Shown here piece by piece: positions 23,316 to 31,251 of a DNA stretch of 64,000 nucleotides. The notes beneath the pieces are model-generated. The model had not been told where the DNA came from and made no database searches. It saw only the letters and a list, made by a program, of their open reading frames with translations. The stretch comes from CAZAPG01 sp964486935 (GTDB lineage: Bacteria > Chloroflexota > Anaerolineae > 4572-78 > J111), in the NCBI GenBank assembly GCA_964486935.1, contig CAZAPG010000029.1, positions 20,876 to 84,875 of the forward strand, written 5' to 3'. The position numbers were made by a program, and so were the translations under genes. The first letter of the stretch is position 1. Every line of letters begins with the position of its first letter.

Positions 23316-25739
23316 TCAGGTAACAAGCAACGAATGGCCCTTTTCAACCGGCATATCTTTCTCTACGTTTACAATGTGGGCCGTGGTACGCAAAACGGTA
23401 TCGGGAATCAGGCTGAGTGAGTCGATGCCCTGCTCTACCAAAAAGGCCGCAAATTCCGGGTAGTCGGATGGAGCCTGCCCGCAAATACCCACCTTGCGCC
23501 CGTGCCAGTGGGCAATTTTAATCAACTCGGCGCAAGAGTTACGGACGGCATCGTTACGTTCATCAAACAGTTGGGCAATGCGGCCCGAGTCCCGGTCAAC
23601 GCCCAAAACCAGTTGGGTCAGGTCGTTAGAGCCAATGGAGAAGCCGTCAAACAGTTGGGAGAACTCGTCGGCCAACAAAATGTTAGAAGGGATTTCGGCC
23701 ATCACGTACACTTCCAGCCCGTTTTCGCCGCGTTGCAGCCCCTCTTCGGCCATAACGGCCAGCACGCGCTGCCCTTCTTCGGGCGTGCGACAGAAGGGAA
23801 CCATCACCAGCAGGTTGGTCAGGCCAAACTGTTCGCGCACGCGCTTGATAGCCCGCACCTCCAGCACAAAGCCTTCGCGGTAATCGGGGTGATAGTACCG
23901 GCTGGCCCCGCGCCAACCGAGCATGGGGTTTTGCTCTTCCGGCTCAAACAGGTGGCCGCCCACCAGGTGAGCATATTCATTGGTTTTAAAATCTGACAGG
24001 CGCAGAATGACCGGCTTGGGGTAAAAGGCCGCCGCAATGGTGCCAATGCCCTGGGCCAGCTTGTCGATAAAGAATTCAACCTTGTTGTGATAGCCGCGCG
24101 TAATCTCGTCAACCGCCTGTTTGACATCTTCCGGCAGGCTGTTGTAGCGGGTTAGCGCCAGCGGATGCACCCGCACCCAGTTGGCAAAAATAAACTCCAT
24201 CCGGGCCAGGCCAACGCCATCGTTAGGGATGGCGGCCACTTTAAAGGCGATATCGGGGTTGCCAACATTCATCATAATTTTGGTGCGGGGGCGCGGCAGT
24301 TGGCTAATATCCGTTGTCGTCACCTGATATTTCAACTCGCCCTCATAAATTTTACCCTGCTCACCTTCGGCGCAGCTTACCGTTACCATTTGGCCGGTTT
24401 TTAGCGCCAGCGTAGCGTTGCCCGTACCTACAATAGCCGGAATACCCAGCTCGCGGGCAACAATGGCCGCGTGGCTGGTGCGTCCACCCCGGTTAGTTAC
24501 AATGGCGGCGGCAATTTTCATAATCGGCTCCCAGTCGGGGTCGGTAATGTCTGTAACCAGCACCTCGCCGGGTTTGAATTGATGGATGTGGCTGGCGTTA
24601 GGGATGATGTGAGCCGGCCCCACGGCAACTTTATGGCCCACGGCCAGGCCCTTGATTAGCACCTTGCCCTGTTCCTGAAGCTGGTAAATTTCAATATCTG
24701 TGACTTGCCGCTGGCTGTGAACCGTTTCGGGCCGGGCCTGCACAATAAACAGGTGGCCGGTTTCGCCATCTTTGGCCCACTCAATGTCCATTGGCATATC
24801 AATGCCCCGTTTGGCGGTGTAGTGATTTTCAATAACCACCGCCCATTCGGCCAGGGTCAACACATCGTCATCGCTAACCGAGAAGTGCCCGCGGTCCTCT
24901 TCGCTCACCGGGATGTTTTTAACCAGTTTACTGCCCGACTTGTCGTACACCATCTTGATTTCTTTGGCGCCCAGGCGTCGCAATATTAACGGGCGATAGC
25001 CCCGGCGCAGGGTTGGTTTGAATACGTAGAACTCGTCGGGGGCAACCCGGCCCTGCACCACATTTTCACCCAGCCCGTACGCCGATGTAACAAAAACAAC
25101 ATCCCGAAAGCCGGTTTCGGTATCGAGGGTGAAAATAACCCCGCTGGCGGCCATGTCGGAGCGCACCATTTTTTGCACGCCTACCGACAACGCCACCTGA
25201 AAGTGGTCAAACCCCATATCTACCCGGTAGCTGGTAGCGCGGGGCGTAAACAGGCTGGCAAAACACTTTTTAACCGAATCCAGCAGCATAGCCTCGCCGT
25301 GAACGTTAAGAAACGTTTCCTGTTGACCGGCAAAGCTGGCGGTTGGCAAATCTTCGGCTGTGGCCGAGGAGCGCACCGCCACATCAGCCGCCGTCACTTC
25401 GTAGGTGGCGCTCAGGTCGTGATAGGCGGTGATAATTTGAGTACGCATCTCGATGGGAAATTCGCCCATCAGAATGTGCCGGCGAATCTGGCCGGTCCGG
25501 TCGAGCAGATCGGTAACGTTGCGGGTGTCCAGCCCGGCTAAAATTTCTCTAATTGGCTCCTCAAGGTTGTTATGACTCATAAAAGCGCGGTACGCCTCGG
25601 CGGTAATGGCGTAGCCATCGGGAATACGAATCCCCTTGGGCGATAACTCGCGAATCATCTCGCCCAGGCTGGCATTTTTTCCGCCGACCAGCGGCACATC
25701 ATTAATTGTCAGGTCGCGGAACCAGGATATCCATCTCAT
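23316..25739 (-). CDS. ppsA: Phosphoenolpyruvate synthase
   Basis: An 807-residue PEP synthase converting pyruvate, ATP and water to PEP, AMP and Pi. The N-terminal ATP-grasp domain (residues about 1-340) begins WFRDLTINDVPLVGGKNASLGEM and includes VRSSATAEDLPTASFAGQ. The phosphohistidine domain has GGRTSHAAIVARELG with catalytic His423, followed directly by the usual Ala/Val-rich segment. The C-terminal PEP-binding barrel (about 470-795) ends with GSNDLTQLVLGVDRDS and ICGQAPSDYPEF. Length and motifs are complete. GGGAGGA precedes the ATG. Its regulator gene lies downstream, and a leader with a terminator-like hairpin lies upstream. Confidence 0.95.
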   Translation of the reverse strand: MRWISWFRDLTINDVPLVGGKNASLGEMIRELSPKGIRIPDGYAITAEAYRAFMSHNNLEEPIREILAGLDTRNVTDLLDRTGQIRRHILMGEFPIEMRTQIITAYHDLSATYEVTAADVAVRSSATAEDLPTASFAGQQETFLNVHGEAMLLDSVKKCFASLFTPRATSYRVDMGFDHFQVALSVGVQKMVRSDMAASGVIFTLDTETGFRDVVFVTSAYGLGENVVQGRVAPDEFYVFKPTLRRGYRPLILRRLGAKEIKMVYDKSGSKLVKNIPVSEEDRGHFSVSDDDVLTLAEWAVVIENHYTAKRGIDMPMDIEWAKDGETGHLFIVQARPETVHSQRQVTDIEIYQLQEQGKVLIKGLAVGHKVAVGPAHIIPNASHIHQFKPGEVLVTDITDPDWEPIMKIAAAIVTNRGGRTSHAAIVARELGIPAIVGTGNATLALKTGQMVTVSCAEGEQGKIYEGELKYQVTTTDISQLPRPRTKIMMNVGNPDIAFKVAAIPNDGVGLARMEFIFANWVRVHPLALTRYNSLPEDVKQAVDEITRGYHNKVEFFIDKLAQGIGTIAAAFYPKPVILRLSDFKTNEYAHLVGGHLFEPEEQNPMLGWRGASRYYHPDYREGFVLEVRAIKRVREQFGLTNLLVMVPFCRTPEEGQRVLAVMAEEGLQRGENGLEVYVMAEIPSNILLADEFSQLFDGFSIGSNDLTQLVLGVDRDSGRIAQLFDERNDAVRNSCAELIKIAHWHGRKVGICGQAPSDYPEFAAFLVEQGIDSLSLIPDTVLRTTAHIVNVEKDMPVEKGHSLLVT

Positions 25740-25815
25740 AATATTCCTCCCATTAACTTTGGCGAGGCCGTAATGGGCCTCAAATTATTAGGTGCGCCAA
25801 CCGCTATCTAACAAA

Positions 25816-25852
25816 AATCTCCCCGGAGCTATACCCACATCCGGGGAGATTT
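25816..25852 (-). terminator. Intrinsic terminator-like hairpin in the ppsA leader
   Basis: Arms AAATCTCCCCGGA and TCCGGGGAGATTT are perfect 13-bp complements around an 11-base loop. On the minus strand the stem is followed by ATTTTTG, the layout of a Rho-independent terminator, yet it stands about 75 bases before the ppsA start. It therefore looks like an attenuator or the end of a short leader RNA. On the plus strand no T-run follows. Confidence 0.55.
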
Positions 25853-25907
25853 ATCGAATTGGTTGTCGATTGTTCGGTCTGATAACCGGTTAAGATGTTA
25901 CATCAGG

Positions 25908-25967
25908 TCAAGGGAAAGACGCCCCTGGATGTACGCCGCGCCCAAATGGGCGCAGCCATTCAGGCAT
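25908..25967 (-). CDS. Possible 19-codon leader peptide upstream of ppsA
   Basis: ATG at 25967 opens MPEWLRPFGRGVHPGASFP and stops at TGA 25908, about 55 bases before the terminator-like hairpin. A GGGAGGA lies about 17-25 bases before the ATG, too far for normal initiation. The reading frame also spans the hairpin GCGCCC-AAAT-GGGCGC. Translation is unproven; the entry marks an attenuation candidate only. Confidence 0.2.
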   Translation of the reverse strand: MPEWLRPFGRGVHPGASFP

Positions 25968-26090
25968 TTTGAATTTGTTTGATTTTCCTCCCGTAATTAA
26001 TTCAATTTTGACCATATTATTTTGGCTTTCAGGCTGAAATTTTCTTTTTACCCACTATCAAGTATAGGCTACTGCCACCTGAAATTGTAG

Positions 26091-26126
26091 TGACATGTGT
26101 CATATTCTACAATGACAATTGTCATT
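26091..26126. promoter_or_regulatory. Two operator-like palindromes, TGACA-NN-TGTCA
   Basis: TGACATGTGTCA (26091-26102) and AATGACAATTGTCATT (26111-26126, perfect 16-bp palindrome with core TGACAATTGTCA at 26113-26124) share the half-site TGACA and are spaced 22 bp start to start, two helical turns. They lie 23-56 bp upstream of the hydrolase -35 box, a typical place for a dimeric activator, and could also control divergent ppsA. Confidence 0.55.
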
Positions 26127-26146
26127 CTTTTCGGGTAACTTTTTAT

Positions 26147-26176
26147 TTGACCCCAAAGCCCTCTTGGTGCTAAATT
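26147..26176 (+). promoter_or_regulatory. Candidate promoter of the CocE-type hydrolase gene
   Basis: TTGACC (26147-26152) and TAAATT (26171-26176) are 18 bp apart. Start would be near 26183, with AGGA of the ribosome site before ATG 26205. The weak -10 fits an activator-dependent promoter. Confidence 0.4.
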
Positions 26177-26204
26177 ACGATCATCTCATTTTCAGGATAT
26201 TGCC

Positions 26205-28226
26205 ATGACCACCTCTCTCTACCAGGTTCAAATTCAGTATAATGTTCAAATTCCCGCGCGAGACGGAATCAATTTATCGGCTAATCTGTTCAGGCCCGTT
26301 CCGCGCCACCCCGGCGAAACTTTTCCCGCCATTTTAGAGATGATTCCCTACCGCAAAGACGACTGGCGCTTTATTGCCGACCACCGCCGGATGACCTATC
26401 TGGCCCAGCGTGGCTATGTTGGCTGCCGGCTCGATATTCGCGGCACCGGCAGCAGCCCCGGCATCGCGCTCGATGAGTACACCCCCACCGAAACGCAAGA
26501 TGGCTACGATGCCGTGGAATGGCTGGCCCAACAAGCGTGGTGCAACGGCAACGTGGGCATGTGGGGCATCAGTTACGGCGGCTTCACCGCCATCCAGGTG
26601 GCCATGCTGCGCCCGCCACACCTTAAGGCCATTGCGCCCATGTACGCCACGGACGACCGCTACACCGATGACGTTCATTACCTTGGCGGCTGCATGGTCG
26701 CCAGCGAATTTGCCCAATACGCCGTTAGCCAGGTGGGGATGAACGCGCTGCCGCCCAAACGCCAATATCGAGGCCAGAATTGGGCCGGCGAGTGGAAGCA
26801 GCGGCTGGAAAAGACCCCGCCCTGGCTCATCGAGTGGCTACGCCAGCAAACCGATGGCCCCTACTGGCGCAGCGGCTCGCTGGCCCCGGATTACGAGCGC
26901 ATCACCTGCGCCATTTTTCACATCGGCGGCTGGGCCGATGGCTACACTAACCCGGTCTTTCGCATGCAGCAGCGCTGCCTCAACGCGCCCCGCAAGGCGT
27001 TGATTGGTCCCTGGGTGCATAGCACGCCCGATAGCGCCTATCCCGGCCCCAACATCGACTGGCTGCACGAAATGGCGCGCTTTTTTGATTACTGGCTCAA
27101 AGGCATTAACAACGGGGTTATGGATGAGCCGCGCTTCACCTTTTTTCGGCAGGAGTACACGCCGCCGCAAGCCTTTCCCGCCAAAGTCAACGGAAGCTGG
27201 CAGAGTGAAGCCGACTACCCTATCGAACGTTCGCAGCCGCACCGCCTCTATTTGGGCAAGGCCACTTTGCAGACGCAGCCTGACCCCGCCCCTCAGAGCG
27301 ACGGCTACCCGCACCGCCCCACCTGGGGCACCGGCGGCCCATTGTGTTGGGGTGGGGGCGTTGCGCCCAACGGCCTGGGCCGCGATATGCGCCCCGACGA
27401 GGCCCTGAGCCTGACTTATACCGGCCAGCCGCTCGACGCGCCGCTGGACGTGGTGGGTTTTCCGCAGGTGGTGCTACACCTCAGCAGCAGCGCGCCGGTG
27501 GCCCACGTGGTGGTGCGCCTTAGCGATGTGGCCCCCAACGGCGCGTCGGCCCTGGTAAGCGCCGGCATTCTTAATTTGACTCACCGCCACGGCCACCAAG
27601 ACCCCCAACCGCTTACCCCCAATGAAGTTTATGAGGTAACGGTTCAACTAAAAGCCGTGGGGTATCGTTTTTTAGCCGGGCACCGCCTGCGCCTGAGCAT
27701 CGCCAGCGCCTGCTGGCCCATTATCTGGCCGTCGCCCTACCCGGCCCAAAACCGGCTGCATCGCGGGCCGCAAACGCCCTCGCACCTGATTTTGCCGGTG
27801 GTAGCGCCGGTTGACAGCCTGCCGCCGCCTCAACTCAAAGAGTCGCCGCCCGAACTGGCCAACCTGGGCCGCTGGCGCCAGGAGCCGGCGGTTTGGCAAG
27901 TGGTTGAAGATGTGCTCAACCGGTCGGTTACGGTTAAGGTGTATGGGGGCGACACCTCAACTCTACCGGATGACCAAACCTCTATTTTTGCCTCCGAGCG
28001 GCTGGAAATGACCACCTTTGAGCATTATCCGGCAAATACGCACCTGTATAACGAGGTTATCTACCGGCTCGATGAGCCGGGTTGTCAAACGCGCATCCGC
28101 AGCAGCGGCACGTTACGCAGCACCGAAACGGAATTTCAGGTGGATGTGGAGCTGGTTGTTACCCTTAACGGCAACGAGTTCTTTAGTAAAACCTGGCTGG
28201 AGAGCATCCCTCGCCACCTGCTTTAA
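26205..28226 (+). CDS. CocE/NonD-family serine hydrolase (peptidase S15-like)
   Basis: A 673-residue protein. Residues 1-300 form the alpha/beta hydrolase domain (IPARDGINLSANLFRP, CRLDIRGTGSS) with nucleophile motif GISYGGF and likely Asp and His in GGWADGYTNPVF and IGPWVHS. Residues about 310-545 form the jelly-roll domain of X-Pro dipeptidyl-peptidase/cocaine esterase enzymes (DVVGFPQVVLHLSSSAPVAHVVVRLSDV, AGHRLRLSIASACWP). A further 110 residues at the C-terminus are an extra beta-rich extension. No signal peptide is seen, so it acts in the cytoplasm on an ester, amide or peptide. Two operator-like palindromes precede its promoter. Confidence 0.87.
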   Translation: MTTSLYQVQIQYNVQIPARDGINLSANLFRPVPRHPGETFPAILEMIPYRKDDWRFIADHRRMTYLAQRGYVGCRLDIRGTGSSPGIALDEYTPTETQDGYDAVEWLAQQAWCNGNVGMWGISYGGFTAIQVAMLRPPHLKAIAPMYATDDRYTDDVHYLGGCMVASEFAQYAVSQVGMNALPPKRQYRGQNWAGEWKQRLEKTPPWLIEWLRQQTDGPYWRSGSLAPDYERITCAIFHIGGWADGYTNPVFRMQQRCLNAPRKALIGPWVHSTPDSAYPGPNIDWLHEMARFFDYWLKGINNGVMDEPRFTFFRQEYTPPQAFPAKVNGSWQSEADYPIERSQPHRLYLGKATLQTQPDPAPQSDGYPHRPTWGTGGPLCWGGGVAPNGLGRDMRPDEALSLTYTGQPLDAPLDVVGFPQVVLHLSSSAPVAHVVVRLSDVAPNGASALVSAGILNLTHRHGHQDPQPLTPNEVYEVTVQLKAVGYRFLAGHRLRLSIASACWPIIWPSPYPAQNRLHRGPQTPSHLILPVVAPVDSLPPPQLKESPPELANLGRWRQEPAVWQVVEDVLNRSVTVKVYGGDTSTLPDDQTSIFASERLEMTTFEHYPANTHLYNEVIYRLDEPGCQTRIRSSGTLRSTETEFQVDVELVVTLNGNEFFSKTWLESIPRHLL

Positions 28227-28236
28227 CAAATTTCAC

Positions 28237-28305
28237 AAGGGGCGAGGCAACTCGAATTGGCATTTGAGGGCAAATAACCCGCTTTTCGAGTTGCCTCGCC
28301 CCTTG
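28237..28305. repeat. 69-bp element with perfect 21-bp inverted arms
   Basis: The arm at 28237-28257 (CAAGGGGCGAGGCAACTCGA and one more base) is exactly complementary to 28285-28305, with a 27-base loop. No T-run follows on either strand. It looks like a small dispersed palindromic element between the hydrolase and SulP genes, though it could stop transcription by structure alone. Confidence 0.75.
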
Positions 28306-28336
28306 TAACAGGCAAAAACAAAATGAGGAGACCAAT

Positions 28337-30622
28337 ATGCCGCAGCCGGTGATGATTGAATCAAACAATGAAAATTCAACCGCCAGATTAGCCAACAAAT
28401 TTCAGCCCGGTAAATTATTGGCTGTTTTGACTGCGGGCCTGGTTGCCGGAATAATAGCGGCATCCGTGGCAATTTCATTTGCCGCCCTGGTATTTTCCGG
28501 CGAGCTGGCCGGTTTTGTGTCGCGTGGTATTGGTTTATTTCTGTTAGGCTCGCTGGTTGCAGCGATAGTAACAGGGCTTACCAGCTCCTATCCGGGGATG
28601 ATCGCTATCAATCAAGATGTGCCGGCGGCCATTATTGCTGTGGTTGCGGCCGGAATTGTCGCCAGTATGTCAGCTACCGCCACCCCGGCTGAAATGTACC
28701 TGACTGTTGTGGCAGCAATCACTGTTACCGCGTTGCTGACCGGGGCAATTTTTATCTTGCAGGGATATTTCAAGCTGGGCGACTTCTTCAGGTTTTTGCC
28801 CTATCCGGTGGTTGGCGGTTTTTTGGCCGGAACGGGCTGGTTGCTTGCCAGCGGCGGCCTGGCGGTAATGATTGGCGGCTTGCCGGGTTTGGGGCAACTG
28901 GCCCTTCTTTTTCAGCCAGATGTTTTGCTGCGCTGGTTACCGGGGGCGCTCTTTGCCCTGGCAATGCTGTTAACTTTAAATCGTTTCAGCCATTATTTGA
29001 TTATGCCCGGTATGCTTTTGGGCGCGTTGGGCTTGTTTTATCTGGTCATCTGGCTACTCGATATTCCCCTGGCCCAACTGGGCGACCAGGGTTGGCTGCT
29101 GGGGCCATTTCCGCAAGGTGAGTTATGGCAGCCTTTTTCTCCAACAGACTTGCCGGCTGTGCGGTGGCCCGCTATTTTTGAACAGGCCGGCAACATTGCC
29201 GCCATTCTGGTTGTCAGCACCATCGCATTGCTGCTGAACGCCAGCGGCCTGGAAGTGATGGTCAAACGAGATATTCATCTTGACCGGGAACTGCAAGCCA
29301 ATGGGCTGGCTACCATTGGCTCCGGCCTGGCCGGCGGCCTGGTTAGCTATCCGGCCTTAAGCCTGTCGATATTAAGTTATCGCATAGGCGGCAGCAGCCG
29401 TTTGCTGTGCCTGATTATAGCCGCAGTGCTTGGCGCTGTATTATATTTTGGCCCTAATACACTCTCGTGGACGCCCAAAATGATTTTTGGCAGTTTGTTG
29501 ATGTTGCTGGGCCTCTCGTTTTTGGATGATTGGGTTTATAAGGCGTGGTTCAGGTTCTCACGAGTCGATTTTTTGATTATCATTTCCATTTTGGTTGTGA
29601 TTGCCGCCGTTGGTTTTTTGGAGGGGGTATCTTTGGGCGTGATGCTGGCCGTGGTTTTGTTTGTGATTAATTACAGCCGCGTGCGGGTGGTCAAACACGC
29701 CTTTTCCGGCAAAAATTATCAAAGCCGGGTTACGCGCCGCCGCGCGCACCGCCAAATACTGGCGCAAAAAGGAGATGAGATTTATATTCTCCAGTTGCAG
29801 GGATTCATCTTTTTTGGCACGGCCCACAACCTGTTGAATGAGGTGCGCCAGCGGATAGAGGCAGCCGCTTCGCCCGGCCTGCGGTTTGTGCTGCTTGATT
29901 TTCGACGGGTGACCGGCCTGGATTCAACCGCAACGCTCAGCTTTACCAAAATGAAACAACTCGCTCAAACCCGGCAGATTGTTTTGGTTTTTACCAACCC
30001 CGCGGCTGAGAGCGCTTTGCCCACTCAAAGAGACACCGTTGCCAGATTTTTTGCCGAGTTGGATAAGGCTGATGAAGGCGAGGCCCAAAACACCATTCGC
30101 ATTTTTGCAGACCTGGACCATGGCCTGGAGTGGTGTGAAAATGAGATACTGCTGGCAGCCGGCGCAGACCTTAATGATAACACCGAAAGCCTGCGAACCC
30201 AGCTCAAATCGTTATTGCCCGATACGGCAAACCTGGATAATATATTAAAATATTTTGAGCGACTTGACGTTGGCGCCGGCTATTATTTAATGAGGCAGAA
30301 TGACCCGCCGGAAGCCCTCTATTTTATCGAGTCCGGCCAGGTGACAGCGCAGCTTGAATTTCCCGACCGCAACCCTATCCGGCTGGAGACTATGCGGGGG
30401 GGACGGGTGGTTGGAGAAATTGGTTTTTACCTGAACCAACCCCGCACAGCGGCAGTAATTACCGACGAGCCAAGCGCAATTTATCGCTTATCAATACAAT
30501 CTCTGAAACAGATGGAACAGAACAACCCCGAAGCAGCCTTTACCTTTCACCAGGCCATCATTCGCCTTATTTCCGAACGGTTGACTCATTTGATCAATAC
30601 AGTAAACGCCCTGCAACGCTAA
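28337..30622 (+). CDS. SulP-family anion transporter with STAS and cNMP-binding domains
   Basis: A 761-residue fusion. Residues about 25-440 are the SulP membrane domain (10-14 helices; FFRFLPYPVVGGFLAGTGWL and NASGLEVMVKRDIHLDRELQANG are family motifs). Residues about 455-590 are a STAS domain (LLDFRRVTGLDSTATLSF, with the Ser that is phosphorylated in anti-sigma antagonists). Residues about 625-755 are a cyclic-nucleotide-binding domain whose phosphate-binding cassette GEIGFYLNQPRTAAV keeps Gly-Glu and Arg-Thr-Ala. It should import sulfate, bicarbonate or a dicarboxylate under cyclic-nucleotide control. GAGGAG precedes the ATG. The next gene follows after 11 bp. Confidence 0.9.
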   Translation: MPQPVMIESNNENSTARLANKFQPGKLLAVLTAGLVAGIIAASVAISFAALVFSGELAGFVSRGIGLFLLGSLVAAIVTGLTSSYPGMIAINQDVPAAIIAVVAAGIVASMSATATPAEMYLTVVAAITVTALLTGAIFILQGYFKLGDFFRFLPYPVVGGFLAGTGWLLASGGLAVMIGGLPGLGQLALLFQPDVLLRWLPGALFALAMLLTLNRFSHYLIMPGMLLGALGLFYLVIWLLDIPLAQLGDQGWLLGPFPQGELWQPFSPTDLPAVRWPAIFEQAGNIAAILVVSTIALLLNASGLEVMVKRDIHLDRELQANGLATIGSGLAGGLVSYPALSLSILSYRIGGSSRLLCLIIAAVLGAVLYFGPNTLSWTPKMIFGSLLMLLGLSFLDDWVYKAWFRFSRVDFLIIISILVVIAAVGFLEGVSLGVMLAVVLFVINYSRVRVVKHAFSGKNYQSRVTRRRAHRQILAQKGDEIYILQLQGFIFFGTAHNLLNEVRQRIEAAASPGLRFVLLDFRRVTGLDSTATLSFTKMKQLAQTRQIVLVFTNPAAESALPTQRDTVARFFAELDKADEGEAQNTIRIFADLDHGLEWCENEILLAAGADLNDNTESLRTQLKSLLPDTANLDNILKYFERLDVGAGYYLMRQNDPPEALYFIESGQVTAQLEFPDRNPIRLETMRGGRVVGEIGFYLNQPRTAAVITDEPSAIYRLSIQSLKQMEQNNPEAAFTFHQAIIRLISERLTHLINTVNALQR

Positions 30623-30633
30623 CAGGAGGAGAA

Positions 30634-31221
30634 TTGAGCGGTTTAACCAATCTACTCAAACAAATAGAGCAACTATCGGCGGAAAGCCAGGCTTTGCTGG
30701 CCAAATATGTTGAGTTTTTGCAATGGCAAGAGGCCGGCGGGGGCGCCTCCGCCGCGCCAGGCTGGAGCTTTAGTTTTATCGAGACCTTCAAAGAAGCCTC
30801 GGTTCAGGCCAGCGATGATCCGGCGGGTATGGACGTAAAAATGGCCCCGGCTATGGTGGGCGGCAGCCACCGCCCGGCGCTGTGGGCGCATCCGCCGGTT
30901 TCCGGGCAGGCGATTATTGAATATCACGTGCCTATTCCCCAGCAGGTCAGGGATGTGCGGTTGCGGGCGGCAATTGGCATTAGAGATGGCGCCCAAATTA
31001 GCGAGTCTAACCTGGTGGCATTTGGGGTAAAAGTAAACGGCTTACGGGTATGGGGCGAACAAACCAATAGTCCGGTTTGGCAGCCGGTCGAAATCCGGCT
31101 TAACGTGATATCCGGCGATATTGTTCGGCTTCAGTTTACCACCGAGGCGTTGGGCAGCCACCAGTGGACCTGGGCGGTGTGGGGCAACCCGGAGCTAACG
31201 GGAAAAGTCAATAAACAATGA
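30634..31221 (+). CDS. Hypothetical protein, helical N-terminus plus beta-sandwich
   Basis: A 195-residue protein. The first 45 residues (SGLTNLLKQIEQLSAESQALLAKYVEFLQWQ) resemble the short DUF2281-type helical segment. Residues about 50-190 look like a beta-sandwich, with GGSHRPALWAHPPVSGQAIIEY and HQWTWAVWGNP recalling carbohydrate-binding or sugar-hydrolase accessory folds. There is no signal peptide. The start is TTG with a strong AGGAGGAG 5 bases upstream. It sits 11 bp behind the SulP gene and is probably in the same transcript. Function unknown. Confidence 0.6.
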   Translation: MSGLTNLLKQIEQLSAESQALLAKYVEFLQWQEAGGGASAAPGWSFSFIETFKEASVQASDDPAGMDVKMAPAMVGGSHRPALWAHPPVSGQAIIEYHVPIPQQVRDVRLRAAIGIRDGAQISESNLVAFGVKVNGLRVWGEQTNSPVWQPVEIRLNVISGDIVRLQFTTEALGSHQWTWAVWGNPELTGKVNKQ

Positions 31222-31249
31222 ACAAGCCCCTGATAATTGCTTATTGACT
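31206..31249. terminator. Weak hairpin between convergent genes
   Basis: AGTCAATAA (31206-31214) and TTATTGACT (31241-31249) are perfect 9-bp complements around a 26-base loop between two convergent genes. The stem is A/T-rich and the loop is long, so a terminator role is uncertain. Confidence 0.25.
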
Positions 31250-31251
31250 AT

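Larger units (their letters stand above)
25740..26204. other. Divergent control region between ppsA and the hydrolase gene
   Basis: This 465 bp region contains, from left to right, the ppsA ribosome site, a hairpin with T-run on the minus strand (25816-25852), a 19-codon minus-strand reading frame (25908-25967) with a GC hairpin inside it, an A/T-rich stretch, two TGACA-NN-TGTCA palindromes (26091-26126) and a plus-strand promoter (26147-26176). No tRNA or other structured RNA that I recognise is present. Confidence 0.6.

Noticed and set aside
25938..25953. GC hairpin GCGCCC-AAAT-GGGCGC as a terminator
   Set aside because: Neither strand has a T-run after the stem; it is better described as part of the ppsA leader.
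28018..28308. Small ORFs ending in ELPRPL on both strands around 28240-28310
   Set aside because: They come from reading the perfect inverted repeat in each direction and have no other coding signs.
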